Below, in pieces: positions 22,480-35,126 of a DNA stretch of 64,000 nt. Every line of letters begins with the position of its first letter. Position 1 is the first letter of the stretch. Source of the DNA: Eretmocerus hayati (lineage: Eukaryota > Arthropoda > Insecta > Hymenoptera > Aphelinidae); assembly GCA_029851415.1 (NCBI GenBank), contig CM056742.1:158105121-158169120 (forward strand), in the 5' to 3' direction. Below the pieces are notes generated by a model, which searched no databases, was not told the DNA's origin, and saw only the letters and a list, made by a program, of their open reading frames with translations. The position numbers and the translations under genes are program-made.

Positions 22480-24014
22480 GTAAGATTCAATCCACTTGGA
22501 TTGTTTTCGAAGGTAGAATATTCACTTTGATGGTTCTTTCAAATTCAAAAGGAAATTTATCATCTTCCCATTTGTCTGGTGAGAATTGATCAAAATGACA
22601 ATTTTCTAACGAACAGTTCATCTCTAGGAGTTCGAAAAACCATCAGAGTTGATATTTTCCCAGTAGAATTCAGTGTTTGAAAATGTCACTACGTCCTAAC
22701 GTGGAGCAGAAATCACGTCCCCAGCAACAAATGGCAAGAGAACAGAAACAATAGCATAAGTTAGATGATTTCCCCATGAACTTGTGGAGGTAATGGGAAT
22801 CGGGCAGCTCAAGATAGGTTAGGATCATGAACATACGATTCTTGGTAGAATGTTCGTCCAATGACAACAGCATTGGACATAGATTCTAACATTCAATTCC
22901 CTTGAGCCCCTGCCATTGGATGTAGTATCATGGAAATATAATTTTTCAAGTACCTATAACAAACTGAGAAAAATTGCGTACACAGGGTTCTTGATTCATT
23001 CTGTTCTTCGAATGAATACTTGATGTAAGATTTCACTTCGGATGAAATTTAGAAGATTCTCAGCGTCAGTCTATCCACTGACTGAATCAGTTCTTTTGCA
23101 TTTCAACATCATTGGAAATTAAAGAAGTAGCAATCGTGGAAATTCCCCGCCCCCCTAATCCAAAATTCCTGAGTTTTAGCTGTCAGCCTCTCAGGCTAAC
23201 CGAAGGTCGTGTCAGTTTAGTTATGAATAAAATCCCTTGATACCTCATATCACTAGAGTATGATAACCTTGGATTAAGGAACTCAACATTGCGGTGGAAT
23301 ACTAGTTACAAATGTAGAGTGAGAGAATTTGTCGCATGCGACAATAAGAGAGAATGAACCTCGAGGGACACATAGGAGGAAGAGCTTCCACGTGGTGTGC
23401 CAAAACTAGTTTAAACTTGGATCAGCGACTCGTTAATCCACGGTCGCTTGCGGTTTTCTCGCTTTTGAGCACAGACGCTTTTGAAATTCCAAATGTTCGT
23501 AGCTTTGAGTAGTTTTGAGACTGTAGCTCGTCTTTTTTAGGTTAGAAAATGACATTTTCTTGGCATGCATACCAGGTCTATTCGAGATGCAGGTCTTTGA
23601 TAACTTGACAGACGTTAGATATACATGTTTGAAGAATCTCATCATACACCTTTCAGTTTGATTTTATCACATACGCTTAGGCAAATAACGCTGGATAGTT
23701 GATGATCGCCAGGAAATGACAAAGACCTATGAATCTCCGAAATACCTCGTGAATCATTGCGTAGCTCTGACTTCGAATTGCAATCAGAATTCTAAACTCA
23801 AATAACGTAGAATTTCAGTAAAATGATGGAAAAAATCAAATGATGAATTTTCTTGATAAGGTACGGTGCGATTGAAAAAGAACGAGTCAAAGACAAATAT
23901 ACTGCCCAATCGTCGACTGAGTGGGAACTCAGAATAAACATTGGTGAACATTGATGGAAATGGCTGATCTTTAACGATGAACGAATGAAGGAAAAACAGA
24001 TGGATGTTCAGGTA

Positions 24015-24112
24015 AATGGATGAATAGATGAATAGATGAATAGCCAGCTAGGTATAGATGAATGAATAGCTAGAAGGGTAGACACGTGGATTTGCAGATG
24101 AATAGATGAGTA
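24015..24112. repeat. GATGAATA minisatellite
   Basis: Units of GATGAATA, some interrupted, appear as ATGGATGAATAGATGAATAG followed by two more diverged blocks (ATAGATGAATGAATAGC, GCAGATGAATAGATGAG). Confidence 0.75.
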
Positions 24113-24430
24113 GGTCACTGCAACAAAATACGATATCTCTCTTGAATCTACGGACTGCATAGGGGAGAGTCGAGGATCTCCTTTCGAAATTTCTGTCAAT
24201 TATTATAATTGATCCACTTTTCTATGATGCGCAGGACTAACTGCCTGTGTGTATGACAATTCCCGCGATATTTCTATCTCTATTCATATATCCTCAGACA
24301 AAGATAGAGGTTACCCCAGTGCCAAGCCAGAAATCTCCGGAATAGCAAGAATACAATTCCATATTGAAATGCTCATCAGGATTTCGTGACAGCTTGACAA
24401 AATTAGGCTCCAACGAAATTCTTTAAGGAT

Positions 24431-25297
24431 AGGTCACACCCTGATTTTGGAGTCTGGCCTAAAAATTCATGGGGGATCGGAAATGAGGATTAATATGTAT
24501 TTTTTTGATCTGAAAACGATGGTGCAGTCAGTTTTTCGGGGAAAAAAGTTTTCGACTATATTTATTCCCTGGTTCGCGTCCCCTCCGTCGGATCGCCCAA
24601 TACATACGAGATCCTGTTCGGAATCATAAAAAGTATCCCCAACAAAATCTGCAGACCGATTTGACAGATTTTGTGGGACTAGATACACTTTTTCGGGTCC
24701 AGGATATGAATTTCCTCGCTACAACGCCTCAGAACTCGATAACTATCGATGATTTCAAAAATTACAGGAATACTTTCTTGTCCAGATACAGAAATTACAT
24801 CCAGCTGAAGAACAAAAAATGCAAAGATCCGGCACTTTATCAAAAGAAATTGGACATATAATTATATTATATTCTGGTGATATTTTTTTTGATTCTCGCT
24901 ACTCTTCGTCTACTAGTACGATGTAATTTTTTGATCTGAACAAAAGTATTCTTGTAATTTCTCGAAATAACCGATATTCCCCGAGTTCTGAGGCATTCCA
25001 GCAAGAAAATTCGGGTTCTTGACCCGGAGAAATGTATCTAATCCCACAGAATTTGACGAATCGGTCTGTAAATTTTTTTTGGGGGTGCTTTTATGATTTG
25101 GAACAAAATGTCGTATATGGATTCGGCGATCCGATGGAGGGATTGCAAACCAGAGAATGAATATCGTCGAGAACTTTTTCTCCGAAAAACCGACTGCATC
25201 ATCGTTTTTGGATCAAAAAAATACATATGAATCCAGATCTTCAGCCACCCTCCCCCATGATTTTTTAGGGCAAGACTTCAAAATCAGGATGTGACCT
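24431..25297. mobile_element. Fold-back element with ~370-bp diverged arms
   Basis: AGGTCACACCCTGATTTTGG at the left end is mirrored by CCAAxAxTCAGGxTGTGACCT-type sequence at the right. The arms, about 24431-24805 and 24910-25297, match along their length: MxYFFDxKTMxQSVFR-type translations occur on opposite strands, and both arms carry a GTTCTGAGGC / GCCTCAGAAC block. Divergence of roughly 20-25 percent suggests an old insertion. No transposase is recognised in arms or loop. Confidence 0.75.
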
Positions 25298-28200
25298 CTT
25301 TTTAATAAGCGAGAGCAAATAGGTCTCTAGATGCTTCCATCTTCACAAACTTCTGAAAATTCTTAGGCAATAATGGTCCATTTCTTCAAAAAATTTGTAG
25401 ACATCACGATGGGGAATTGGAATCTCATCATAAAATTCTCATCAAGATGTTGTGATTCACTGATTCCAGCGTGCTCGGTTATGGTCTTTGACATGGGCTA
25501 ACCTCCGCTCTAATTTCAATAAGAATTACCAACTTTGTCAGTGTTGCGTTCAGAATAATCAATAACAGGATGAAACTGATGAAACCCTCTTCAAGCGAAT
25601 CTCTTCTGCGGTATTAAATTCGATTCGTAAACTCTCATCTCCTAGGCCGAGAGTCAAGTAACAAAATACAAGATTGACAAAATCGTGAGAAGGCAATGAA
25701 TGCGTGATGAACGTTTTGGCTCGAGCTTGATGTAGTAAAATAATCGCCTCAGCCGGGAAGCTCTTCACTAGTTATCCATCGTCTCTTAGCATAGCATCAT
25801 CACACTATCTCGAAGCTTGATACGTAAAACGATCAACGATTAGAGTACGAATCTTCGTCTCTTCTACCTTCCGTATTCCAATCAGTCGGCATGTCCAATT
25901 CAATTACTGCGTAGACCCTGAGGGGAGCAAATCAACTTTCCCATCCCTTTCTGTCTCAATCTCTCTCATTCTCCACCCCTTTCTCATCACTACTATCACT
26001 GATTCTCCTTCTTTGCTCACATATTCAATCATTCCAACCTATACACTTTGGGCCTTCAAATTTGTCCGCACAAAGATATATATATATATAGCTGTTGAGT
26101 GCGTTATAGAGAAGAGATGGATGAAACGAGTGAAGCAAGATGTGAACGGTACCGATGAACGCTTGGCTGACGCCCCAGACGATTTGAAATTTCGATGGGT
26201 TATATGCTTCGGGAGGCTCGCTTGGGAAGACTTGGATGAGGCCATGATTTCCACATGAATGATCAGAATCTACACGACGACGAAGAGATCGACTATAGTG
26301 TTGCTCCTGTGCCACGACAAGGTGAACGTGGTGCAGTAGTACTCTCCTACAGGATAGAGATCCTCAACATCCTTAGACGTACGTTTGCCAATGTATGTAT
26401 GTTGAGAGAGTGTACAGATAGAAAAAGTAAGGTAGAGGTTGGTGGTGTCTTTTTTCAGCGTCTTTCTCTTCTCTCACAACAGCGAGCTCGCATACTCGAT
26501 TATCCAAGCTCCGCTAGCCAAAGGATATTTCTCAACATTCCTGCCAAAGGAGTATTTCTAGTGCATCATGCTATGTCTGTGTGCAGTTTTATCTTGTGCG
26601 AGGTTGGGATATTAGTATATTTGTATTACTAATAATTTTCCGAGCAAACGAGTTGCATAGCTTACCATTTGCAACTATATATCTATGCGATACCGCTCTG
26701 CTACTCTGCTTGCGCTGGAACAGCTACTTACGTGTTATTCGGATCGATCGAACACCTCGTATTTTCGATCGATCAATCGGGGATGCTGCTGTTGGGATAA
26801 TCTGCATTCGAATTATACTAGCCGAAATGGCATGCTACGGCCACACGTTATTCAAAGAAAATTATTTCAAGCGCAAATATATCGTTTTGTATAAGTAAGA
26901 TAAACTCATAAGTGAATTATATCGAAATTTCGTATTTCTACATTTCAATCGATGCGCACGCCGGTACACAGGCAATTTTTGCTATGGCTATATGTATGTG
27001 GGCTCAAATGAAAGATATTGGATTGTATTACATGCCCAAACGATAATATAGCCCAGAAAAATCGGCTTACCCATACGTGTACGCGATTGAACGTTAATTT
27101 TACGGAAATTCTACCTTTAGAACAAGCATGCAGGATTTCGTGATTTCTTGAACATATAATTGAAATCTATTGATCTGTTACTACTTTCTGATTGATATTA
27201 TATATAGCAAAGTGGCACTTCATGCCAAAGCTTTGATTTTAAACGGGAGGGCCTGAAAATATTTAAAATAATATCGGGGAAGAAAATTATCAGGGTGATC
27301 TCTCATGAAAAGATTGTTGGTCGATTAAATTACTCATTTATTAATTTAAACTATATTTCAAACCACAGTCGCAACCGTGTACATAGAAATATTGAATTTT
27401 GTCCATATATTGGTATTTTCATTATTTTATACGATTTTATATGTGATATTGGTATTCAAACTGCCTCGTCTATCTGTAACATATAATAAGCGTGATCTGT
27501 TCCCTGCCTAATTTCCTATTGAAATTGTGTGTAATAAATTGTTATATGACGGTGTTCGGGCCACCGCAAAGACTCGAATACGCGTGACTTTCGGCTCATC
27601 GCACAGATTTGAATTATGAAAAATATGTTTTTCTGGCGCGGACGCGATACAATTTCCTATCTGTAAAATCCTACACGATCCATAAGCACTGGGTAATGCG
27701 GGTCGGTCGTGAGTCAATTCCCCATCCTGGGTAAAGAGACGGCCGACGCACGCTTTGCAGTGTGCCTGGATTTTATGTTTTATGAGCCACCGCGAGCTAA
27801 TATAATGCCCAAGTATTTCGTCCCTGTCTATGCAGGTTTATTCATACCGGGGCCGCGATTATTGCCTAATCCCATTCCAAATACATCTCGAGGATGCCTT
27901 ATGGTGGGATTCTTTATATTCTAATATAATATCGCACCCGGGCGATGACTTACTTGGATCTCGGGGAGACCTGCTCGTTCGTGGGTATAGATTTTTGGAA
28001 GAAGTTCCACTTCGGCTTTTCGGGAGCAAGAGAGCGAGCTTTGCTCGCGCATCGATTCATATACCCTCGGACGGCCAGAGCCCCACTTCGAGACACTTTT
28101 CGGCGGCTTGAACCCTGCGTCGACATAGACACGCGTAATTACCATTACATGCAAATATCGATTCCGAATATCGGGATTGATTGGTTAAATTCTAGTATAA

Positions 28201-31200
28201 GTGAATTGATGAGGACTCGATTGGAAAGGGTATGGATCTATATCGGCTTTATATATATGTTACTACGAGCGAAGCGATGGAATTGATCTAACGCATGTAT
28301 ATATATGCACGGTGGTTAATACACAAAATTGCAAGCATATATGGGTTAGTATTAGTTTTACCGACACCAACACATATGATTCTACTTACACGACTGGTCT
28401 GATGGTCATCTGCACAAGTGGCTGACTGAAAATTCTTATTTCTAAAATTTTTAAAATTATCTGAAAATTGCAGACGTTGCACTTGAGTGATGAGTTTCAT
28501 GAGAAAATTGCGTATTTTACCTTTTATTGGGTTTCATATATGGTCATATTGCGTATCAAAAGTTCAGATGTTGCGAGCAAATTGAGTTTTTTAATTAAAA
28601 GGATGTAGCTCATTGTCAGAGGAATCCGAGTGTTGAAAATTTTCCAAGAAGAAGTCTGACGGAAATCGGATTCATGGGAATGCGACCTGAGGCCTATCGA
28701 CACATGGTCAATCCACTAAAGCTGAAAAAAGCTCCTAATTCCGTCAATTATAGAGTTTGAAGAAAAATCTCGATTCCCTCACATTCGAATACGGCTTCAT
28801 GCATACAGGTTGACGTTTGTTTCCCGATCTGAAATCGAGATTCAGCTACCAAAACTGAAGCAAATCTTGAATGTTCCAGAATTTTAAATGGAACCTAGGG
28901 CAAACTCTAAAAAAACATCTGGTCTTTCAATTGAAAGAATCCAGAGGTGTATTGTAGTTATCCTCACAGACATGAAGTTTTTTCTCCTGAAAGCTTGGGA
29001 TTTTGTACTAACCCTCATGCCGTTGATAGTGGATGATACTTTTGACGAGTGTTCAGTCATATTTCATGAAGGTTCATCGAAACTTTAGTATCTAACATCA
29101 AGTTTTTATAGAAATTTCCCAGTTGGGGAACTTAACGTAACTCATCATGCATGTGGGCTGCTCATAAATCATCTTAAATGACTCATGTTTCATTTTCTTA
29201 GTTGGTTCTTGTCCTTCGATGTAACCTCAAATCACCAGGGAATCGACGATGGATCAGCGGAAACTGCTGGAGGTGTTGTAACAAATTGATCATTCTCTGA
29301 CATACTTCAGTGATGGAAAGATGCTGGTGATTCAATGCTGTTGCCTAAATTGCACCCATCCTAATACTCCACTTACATATCTCTTGGGCGTAGGATGAGA
29401 GCGATGATGGATCAGTGCTAATTACTGATCCTGTACTGATCTTAGCACATATTACTGGCTAGCTCATGAATCAATTTATACTTTTCCTCTTTTAGTATAT
29501 TCTAATATCAAGTGAATCGGTGAAAGATGGAATAATATTGTGTCAATGAGTAACAAATTAAAGCTCAATTGTTGGTAGAGGGAATGTAAGTGCAAACTTG
29601 ATCTGGGGACATTAATGCTAGCATCATCGATGCGCCAAAAGCTGTACTTGTAGCCATGCCACAGATGAATTTCTATTTTCTTGACATTTGTGGATTATTA
29701 CTGGAGCTTATCATCTTCTTGGTTTTCAGGAGAGTTGGAATAGCTGCAGGCAAATATCCCTTATTGTCAGGATAAGCTAAAATTTAAAATTGATGTTTGC
29801 TACTCGAGATCCCGTGAATCATTGACTAATCTCGCATCAATCTGTGTACCTCATATACCTTGAGTGACTGATTTGCTGATGATCCATGTATTTTATCTCA
29901 AGCTATAGTTCGGGAGCCAGAAAATTTTTCATTCTTTCTCTCAATCGTAAGCAAAATGCAATGCTATTTCCAATACCAATGTTGGTCCATGCAAGTCCCT
30001 GACTTCGTATGCATCGCCGGATATCACGTATAACAGTAGCAAACATATTTAGATTTCTGCAAAAAACTTGACCAGAAGAGAAAACTGAATGCATGGGGAA
30101 TTGACTTCATGTATGATCAAATTTTCCGCTGAAAATTCAGCTACCAAGTCTCATTCGTACAAATATGATAAACGAGGACACCACTAAAATTTCTGACAAG
30201 TCAGAGTCCGGAATAAATTATAACAGTATAGCCAGAATGACAAATGCGTCGAAATAAATGAACGAGGACCCACATTTTATACCAAAATGCAGAATGAGAA
30301 TGGCTCTAATTTTGGATTCGCTACTGTGGTCCAGGCTAATTAAGTTTGCGCTGTCACTCTGTACGGGATAAACTCTCCGGTACAACATTGCTATCGCATA
30401 AGATAATCGTGGCCATCTATCCCCTCGAGTCTCCACAAACATAACATTGTCCCAGCTGCGAGTAGCTGCCCAGTACAATCCAATCCCTCCCTCGAGCCTG
30501 AAATGCCGGCTATAGCAACAACAATAATCATTCATTTTTACTCGGTTGTAATATGGATGAGAGTTGTCAGAACATGGACATATTATCGAGGACTACGGCG
30601 AGTCCATTTCGTATGGAGTTCATGCAATCTCATTTCCCTCAACTTTCCTTGTAGATGTTCTTTCAGTCTATTGTCTCCTTCCCACTCATGATTTGCGGGC
30701 TCAATTATTGAATTTGGACTCAGAAAAGAATCGCCTGACTCACTCATGCTTTATTTCGAGAGAAAATGTGATCTTACTTTCTTGTTCCTGACCAAATTGT
30801 TTTGGATCCATGAAGAGCATCAGAACTTCTTAATGTAGTCCATTTGACTGAAATAAGATTTAATTCCTCATGCATTGACGTCTATTCTTCATTCAGGAAA
30901 TTTTACGCTCTATAGATGACAAAATCAATCTCATATAGTATCATACCCACCCACTGTGACTCTTTCGATAAAAATTGCACTCAATTCATGATTATGAAGA
31001 TTTGCAACTGTAGTTTGAATTGAGTTAGTGGACTGGGTTGCCGTCGATCAGCAAAAAGTTGGTTCCAACAAAAATGGTCAATTTTTAGATGTTTCATTGG
31101 GGGCGTAATATTACATAACCTCAACAATATCCTCTTCTTTGATTAGAGTAATATGGATTCTCCCATCTAGTAGATGATTTCACATAGTTACCGACTCCCC

Positions 31201-32224
31201 ATCCCACTAACTTCCTATCAACGAAAAAGGCGTAAAGTCATGTCACTCGATTAGTTAGTGGTGTTTTTCCTTCAACAACAGTCTCTTCATGTTTTTTGCG
31301 ATAAATATTCGAATATACGCGAGTCTGGCTAATTTTTCCAATCAGATTGGTCTTCAAAAGCACCCTTTCAATTTCTCCCATGCTCAAATATCCATTATTT
31401 GATTGAAAATCCCTATTTCTCGGGTAGTTGTGACGACGGCTCGGGGTACGCCTGTGAACTGAGAAGATCACCCCTGTCGTCCTACGGGCAGGCCGGTTGA
31501 CAGGCCTGTCCGGTAAATCGCCGGTCAGACCCGATCGGGTCGTCCCGGGATGTGAAATGCGGGTGGATCGTGTGAGAGGGCTCTTAATGGCTCGAGAACA
31601 CGGGGTGAGCCCCGGTTGCACTTGTGCTGGATGAATGAATTTATTGACGGGGCTCGGTAGGAGCCAAAGCTTGAGATGCCTCGTTTTGCTGTGCGAACTG
31701 TTGGTAAATAGCTTGCCAGGCAAGCTTCTTGGCTTCGCGGATTCCGTGTCGATGATCAGGAGAATGGCTCGATGCACGCACAGATTTGACTTTAGAGTCC
31801 CGATCCTCCATGAGTCGTAATGATTTGATCATGATTGGATAATACTAGAGGAAGGTCTGGGTAGGAATAAACACTCACGATTTACATTGAATAGAAAGCC
31901 TGAGGAAACCGACAATACAATCTAACTTATGATTACACTGTAGCACACTCGCGGTTCGCTCGCGGCCCTCACAAAGATCGCGGCACGACACTCCCGAGAC
32001 TAACCTGGTGTTGCAGCCGACGTGGTTGGAGCGGGTAGTCCAGACGATGCTAGGTGACGAGACGGCGTGAGACGCCCAGAGTGGTGTGACGTCGGGCGGC
32101 GAGGCTCGGCGACGTCAGAAACCCGGCTCCGGATGGGCACGGGCGGATGGTGCGGGTCCGGCTGCGGCGAGCGCGGACGAGTGGTCGAGAAGGTGGTCGA
32201 GCGACGGCTAGGCGTCGAATGAAC

Positions 32225-32254
32225 TGACGAGGCTACGCGGCAGGCCTTTTTATA
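32225..32254 (-). promoter_or_regulatory. Core promoter in solo LTR 1 (TATA + Inr)
   Basis: On the minus strand TATAAAAAGG is followed 29 nt later by TCAGTT, the arthropod initiator consensus. The same pair at the same spacing exists in the second LTR (44696-44725). It points antisense to Rbp6. Confidence 0.7.
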
Positions 32255-32340
32255 GGACGAAATCATACGCGGTGTATGATTTGTCATACGAAATGTATGA
32301 TGTTGTATGGATTTCCGTATCCCGCGTCATGGATCCGCGA

Positions 32341-32687
32341 TGACGAGTCATATCTCACGCATGACGCGCTTCCTGCTTTTGTTCTCGGAGCGTCATGCAA
32401 AACGTATGATTTTGTATGCTTTCCCGTGGCGCGCGTTATGGTCTCTCGATGACGGATCATTCGCTGGATATGACGCGTCATGGGGAAACCATGATTTCTT
32501 GCTAGTCATACGGTAAGTATGACTGAGCCCGTATTTCTGTTGTTAACGAAACTTCATGTTTCCTCCATGATTCTTTTGTTAATAAAACGTCATGTTTCCC
32601 CCATGACCGGTCATGACTGAGGTATGACAAAGTGGCTATACGATTCGCGGCAAGAATTATGTCTTCTCGATGACGAATCATCGAGAA
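32341..32687. promoter_or_regulatory. TGACGnnTCA palindrome cluster in U3
   Basis: TGACGAGTCA (32341), TGACGGATCA (32450), TGACGCGTCA (32471) and TGACGAATCA (32671) lie within 340 bp. The last sits in a perfect 10-bp-arm hairpin (32664-32687). The pattern recalls bZIP (CREB/ATF or AP-1) half-sites with a 2-nt spacer. Binding is inference. Confidence 0.4.
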
Positions 32688-33469
32688 AATATGACGAAAA
32701 CAGTATGCGTGATTCATGGCTTTGGAATTTCGTTTACTTGAAATTCTTCCACGTTGATGATGAGAAATGTCTTCTATTATACTAAGCGATCATGGGAAAC
32801 GTATGACGTGAATGGTGTCCGTATCTTTTGCGGTTATGCCGCAATACGCGTGCGATGTTTGGATATGAAAAAAAGAAACAGAGCTCAAAATATTATTTCT
32901 AATTTCATCGGTAGTTGAGCACGCGTCAGTTGTGTACTTATCAGGGTGAATTTGGCTGTGTTTTCCGTAACACGGTGAGACATAACTATTTTCTCCGTGG
33001 CTTCACTACTGATTTTGGTCAAAATTCATGAACGACGTTCAATAGAAATCCTAAATTGTTTTGAAAATCACATCTCATGTTTATAAATTGTGAATTCCGC
33101 ATAGCGCGGCAAATATTCGGAATTTGTGAGTCGCACTGTGAAGAAAAGGCTGATTGAAATTACCAACTTTTTTCCCCTTGACACTAGAGTAGGAACAAAT
33201 CATTTTTGGGGAAACTCTGTTATTCATCTGAATCCTTGGTTGGACAAAGGACGCAGATGCACAGAAAACAAAGATGTTTCAAATTTCGATTGAGATTCAA
33301 GAAAATTTCAGCTACCAATAATTATGATAATTTAAGAATGCCACTCCAAAGTTTGTCCGTCCGGATCCCACGTGTATCAGATTACTGATGTGAAAGGGGT
33401 AAGTTCTTTGGGTGGGTGCTGGTGAATTGGTCAGTGGATGGATACATGGATGAATGATTTTGTCCAGTT

Positions 33470-33965
33470 TTGCCTAATTCGGTCTAACACTGTCTAGTTT
33501 AGTCCACTAGTACGCTTTAGTTGGTTACTAACACGGTTTAGGTACGGTACTAGCACCTCTATGACCGGTAGGACCACATTAGTATCGCTCAGACCGCTAA
33601 GGATCGCATTAGTACCATGCCTGTTCCGTACCAAAATTGCCGTACTGATACTGTCTAAGTGCGGTCTGGTTCAGTTTAATTCCGTCTAGTTCGGTCTAGT
33701 TCGGTCTAATTGCCTAATTCTATCTGAATTCAGTCTAATTTGGTCCGCTTCGGTATAATAGTTCGGCTTAATCAGTCCTAGTTTTGTCTACACCTGTCTG
33801 ATTCGATCTTCTTTGGCCCGTTCGGTCTAATCCGATCCGGGTTGGTCTCATTAGATCTATTACGAATCTATCTCATTAGACGAACTACGGTTTTGTTTGG
33901 ACTAATTCGTTCCAGTTCGGTCTAGCTTGGTCCAGTTTGGTTAAATCCGGCCTAATTTGGTTTGG
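33470..33965. repeat. Degenerate decamer satellite (GGTCTAGTTC)
   Basis: About 500 bp is built from variants of a 10-bp unit such as GGTCTAGTTC, GGTCTAATTC, GGTCCAGTTT and CTAATCCGAT. It is cleanest at about 33675-33710, where three near-identical units follow one another. The Arg-Pro-Asn-rich minus frame at 33885-34103 is a by-product. Confidence 0.75.
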
Positions 33966-35077
33966 TCTGGCTGAAATATACCACGTGATCGTGTGCGTTA
34001 TGGGTAGTACAGACGGATCAATCCACTGATTGACAATATAACATGTTTTCAAACTCCATAAGAAACCTCTTTTCAATATCATCGATCGATTATCACTCAT
34101 CATTTTAGTAACATCATTCTTGAGCTGCAGAAGATCCCCAATTGATTGATCGAAGCTAGATTAATTCACATATTTGGCAAGTGTTTTTCTGTTCTAGAAA
34201 TACATAGTCATTTACCTGAAGTCATATCAACTATATAAGCAGGTATAGTAGTTCAACATGATATCATTGCCAAGTTGCTAAGAAGTTTCTTTCTGACACC
34301 TTGGATTGATGATCAATCATTATTTCACAAACATTATTATTGAACTCCAGAAGTATTTAAAGGGTTTCTGATTCATCAAGATCATTTACATGCCGAAGGA
34401 GTGGTAATAAGTATTCGCAATGACGCTGGTGATCAATATGAATGAAAAATACAAAACTATTTTATTCCCCAAAGCCATCATGTCGTTCATGAATTGCTCA
34501 ATTTGTCGACCGATATTGAATCCAACCTCGACAAGGTTCACCAAGAACTCCACACATCTCGAGCTGAGATGCAGTGAACAAAAATATCCTGTAAGGATTC
34601 ACTGGGATACCAAAGTCATTAGCATATGTGCGAAAAGGTCGTCCATTCATCCTAACTGATGTGGTGGAATGTTAGAGCGTCGATCTCGCATCGTTGAGCA
34701 AATATATAGCCTAGGGATAAAATACCGTAGCTCGTTAAGCATAGAAGGTCCAGTAACGAGCCGTCTCTATTACTTTTGGTTTTCCCTTGCACCTACACCT
34801 ATACCTACCTCACTCTATTCCTCATTCGTTCGTATGTTTCCTTCTCTATTTTTTACTGCGCGTCTCGCATGCTTGCTTGCTTGCTTACTCGGTCTGTGCA
34901 GAATGAGAGAGAGGGAGAGAGAAAAAGCCCCAGGGGTGTATCTATATAGCCCTAGAAAATCCCTGTAGAATTGAATCAAGCCGAGTGGGCGTAAGAGTAA
35001 GAGAGCATTGTCGACCTTCGTTGTCAAGCGGCTTGGCCTACTTTGTTCTCTCTTTTCAACTCTCTTGGGTACTTTTT

Positions 35078-35126
35078 TTCGTTCGTTCGTTCGTTCGTTC
35101 GTTCGTTCGTTCATTCGTTCGTTCAT
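35078..35126. repeat. (TTCG)n microsatellite
   Basis: About twelve TTCG units with one ATTCG interruption. They generate poly-FVRS and NERT frames on the two strands that are not genes. Confidence 0.9.

Larger units (their letters stand above)
31431..32928 (-). mobile_element. Solo LTR 1 of a Ty3/gypsy-like or related retrotransposon
   Basis: It begins TGACGACGGC and ends CACGCGTCA, so the termini are TGACG...CGTCA, and it is flanked on both sides by the 4-bp duplication GTTG (31427-31430 and 32929-32932). Read on the minus strand it has U3 signals: TATAAAAAGG at 32245-32254 and an initiator TCAGTT with its A at 32225, 29 nt downstream. It also has a poly(A) signal AATAAA at 31640-31645 and a potential donor CAG|GTTAGT at 32004. 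U3 holds several TGACGnnTCA palindromes. A matching 5' and 3' target duplication around a single LTR shows that the internal region was lost by recombination. The 4-bp duplication favours Ty3/gypsy, but no pol is present to confirm this. Frames inside it are not genes. Confidence 0.85.

Noticed and set aside
11850..28730. Similar strings ATCCACTAAAGxTGAAAAAAG at 11847 and 28711
   Set aside because: The match is about 20 bp in AT-rich sequence with unrelated flanks; most likely coincidence.
31238..31777. 179-codon minus-strand open frame
   Set aside because: It covers the U5/R part of solo LTR 1 and flanking intron. The homologous frame in LTR 2 is interrupted and offset, so it is not a conserved protein.
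32000..32287. Pro/Ser/Thr/Arg-rich frame present in both LTRs (also 44471-44779)
   Set aside because: The similarity of the two translations only reflects DNA identity of the LTRs. The frame starts upstream of the TATA box and ends at the candidate splice donor, so it would not be on the mRNA as read.
34815..35126. NERT-repeat frame and the matching FVRS frames
   Set aside because: Produced by the (TTCG)n microsatellite and adjacent purine-rich tract.
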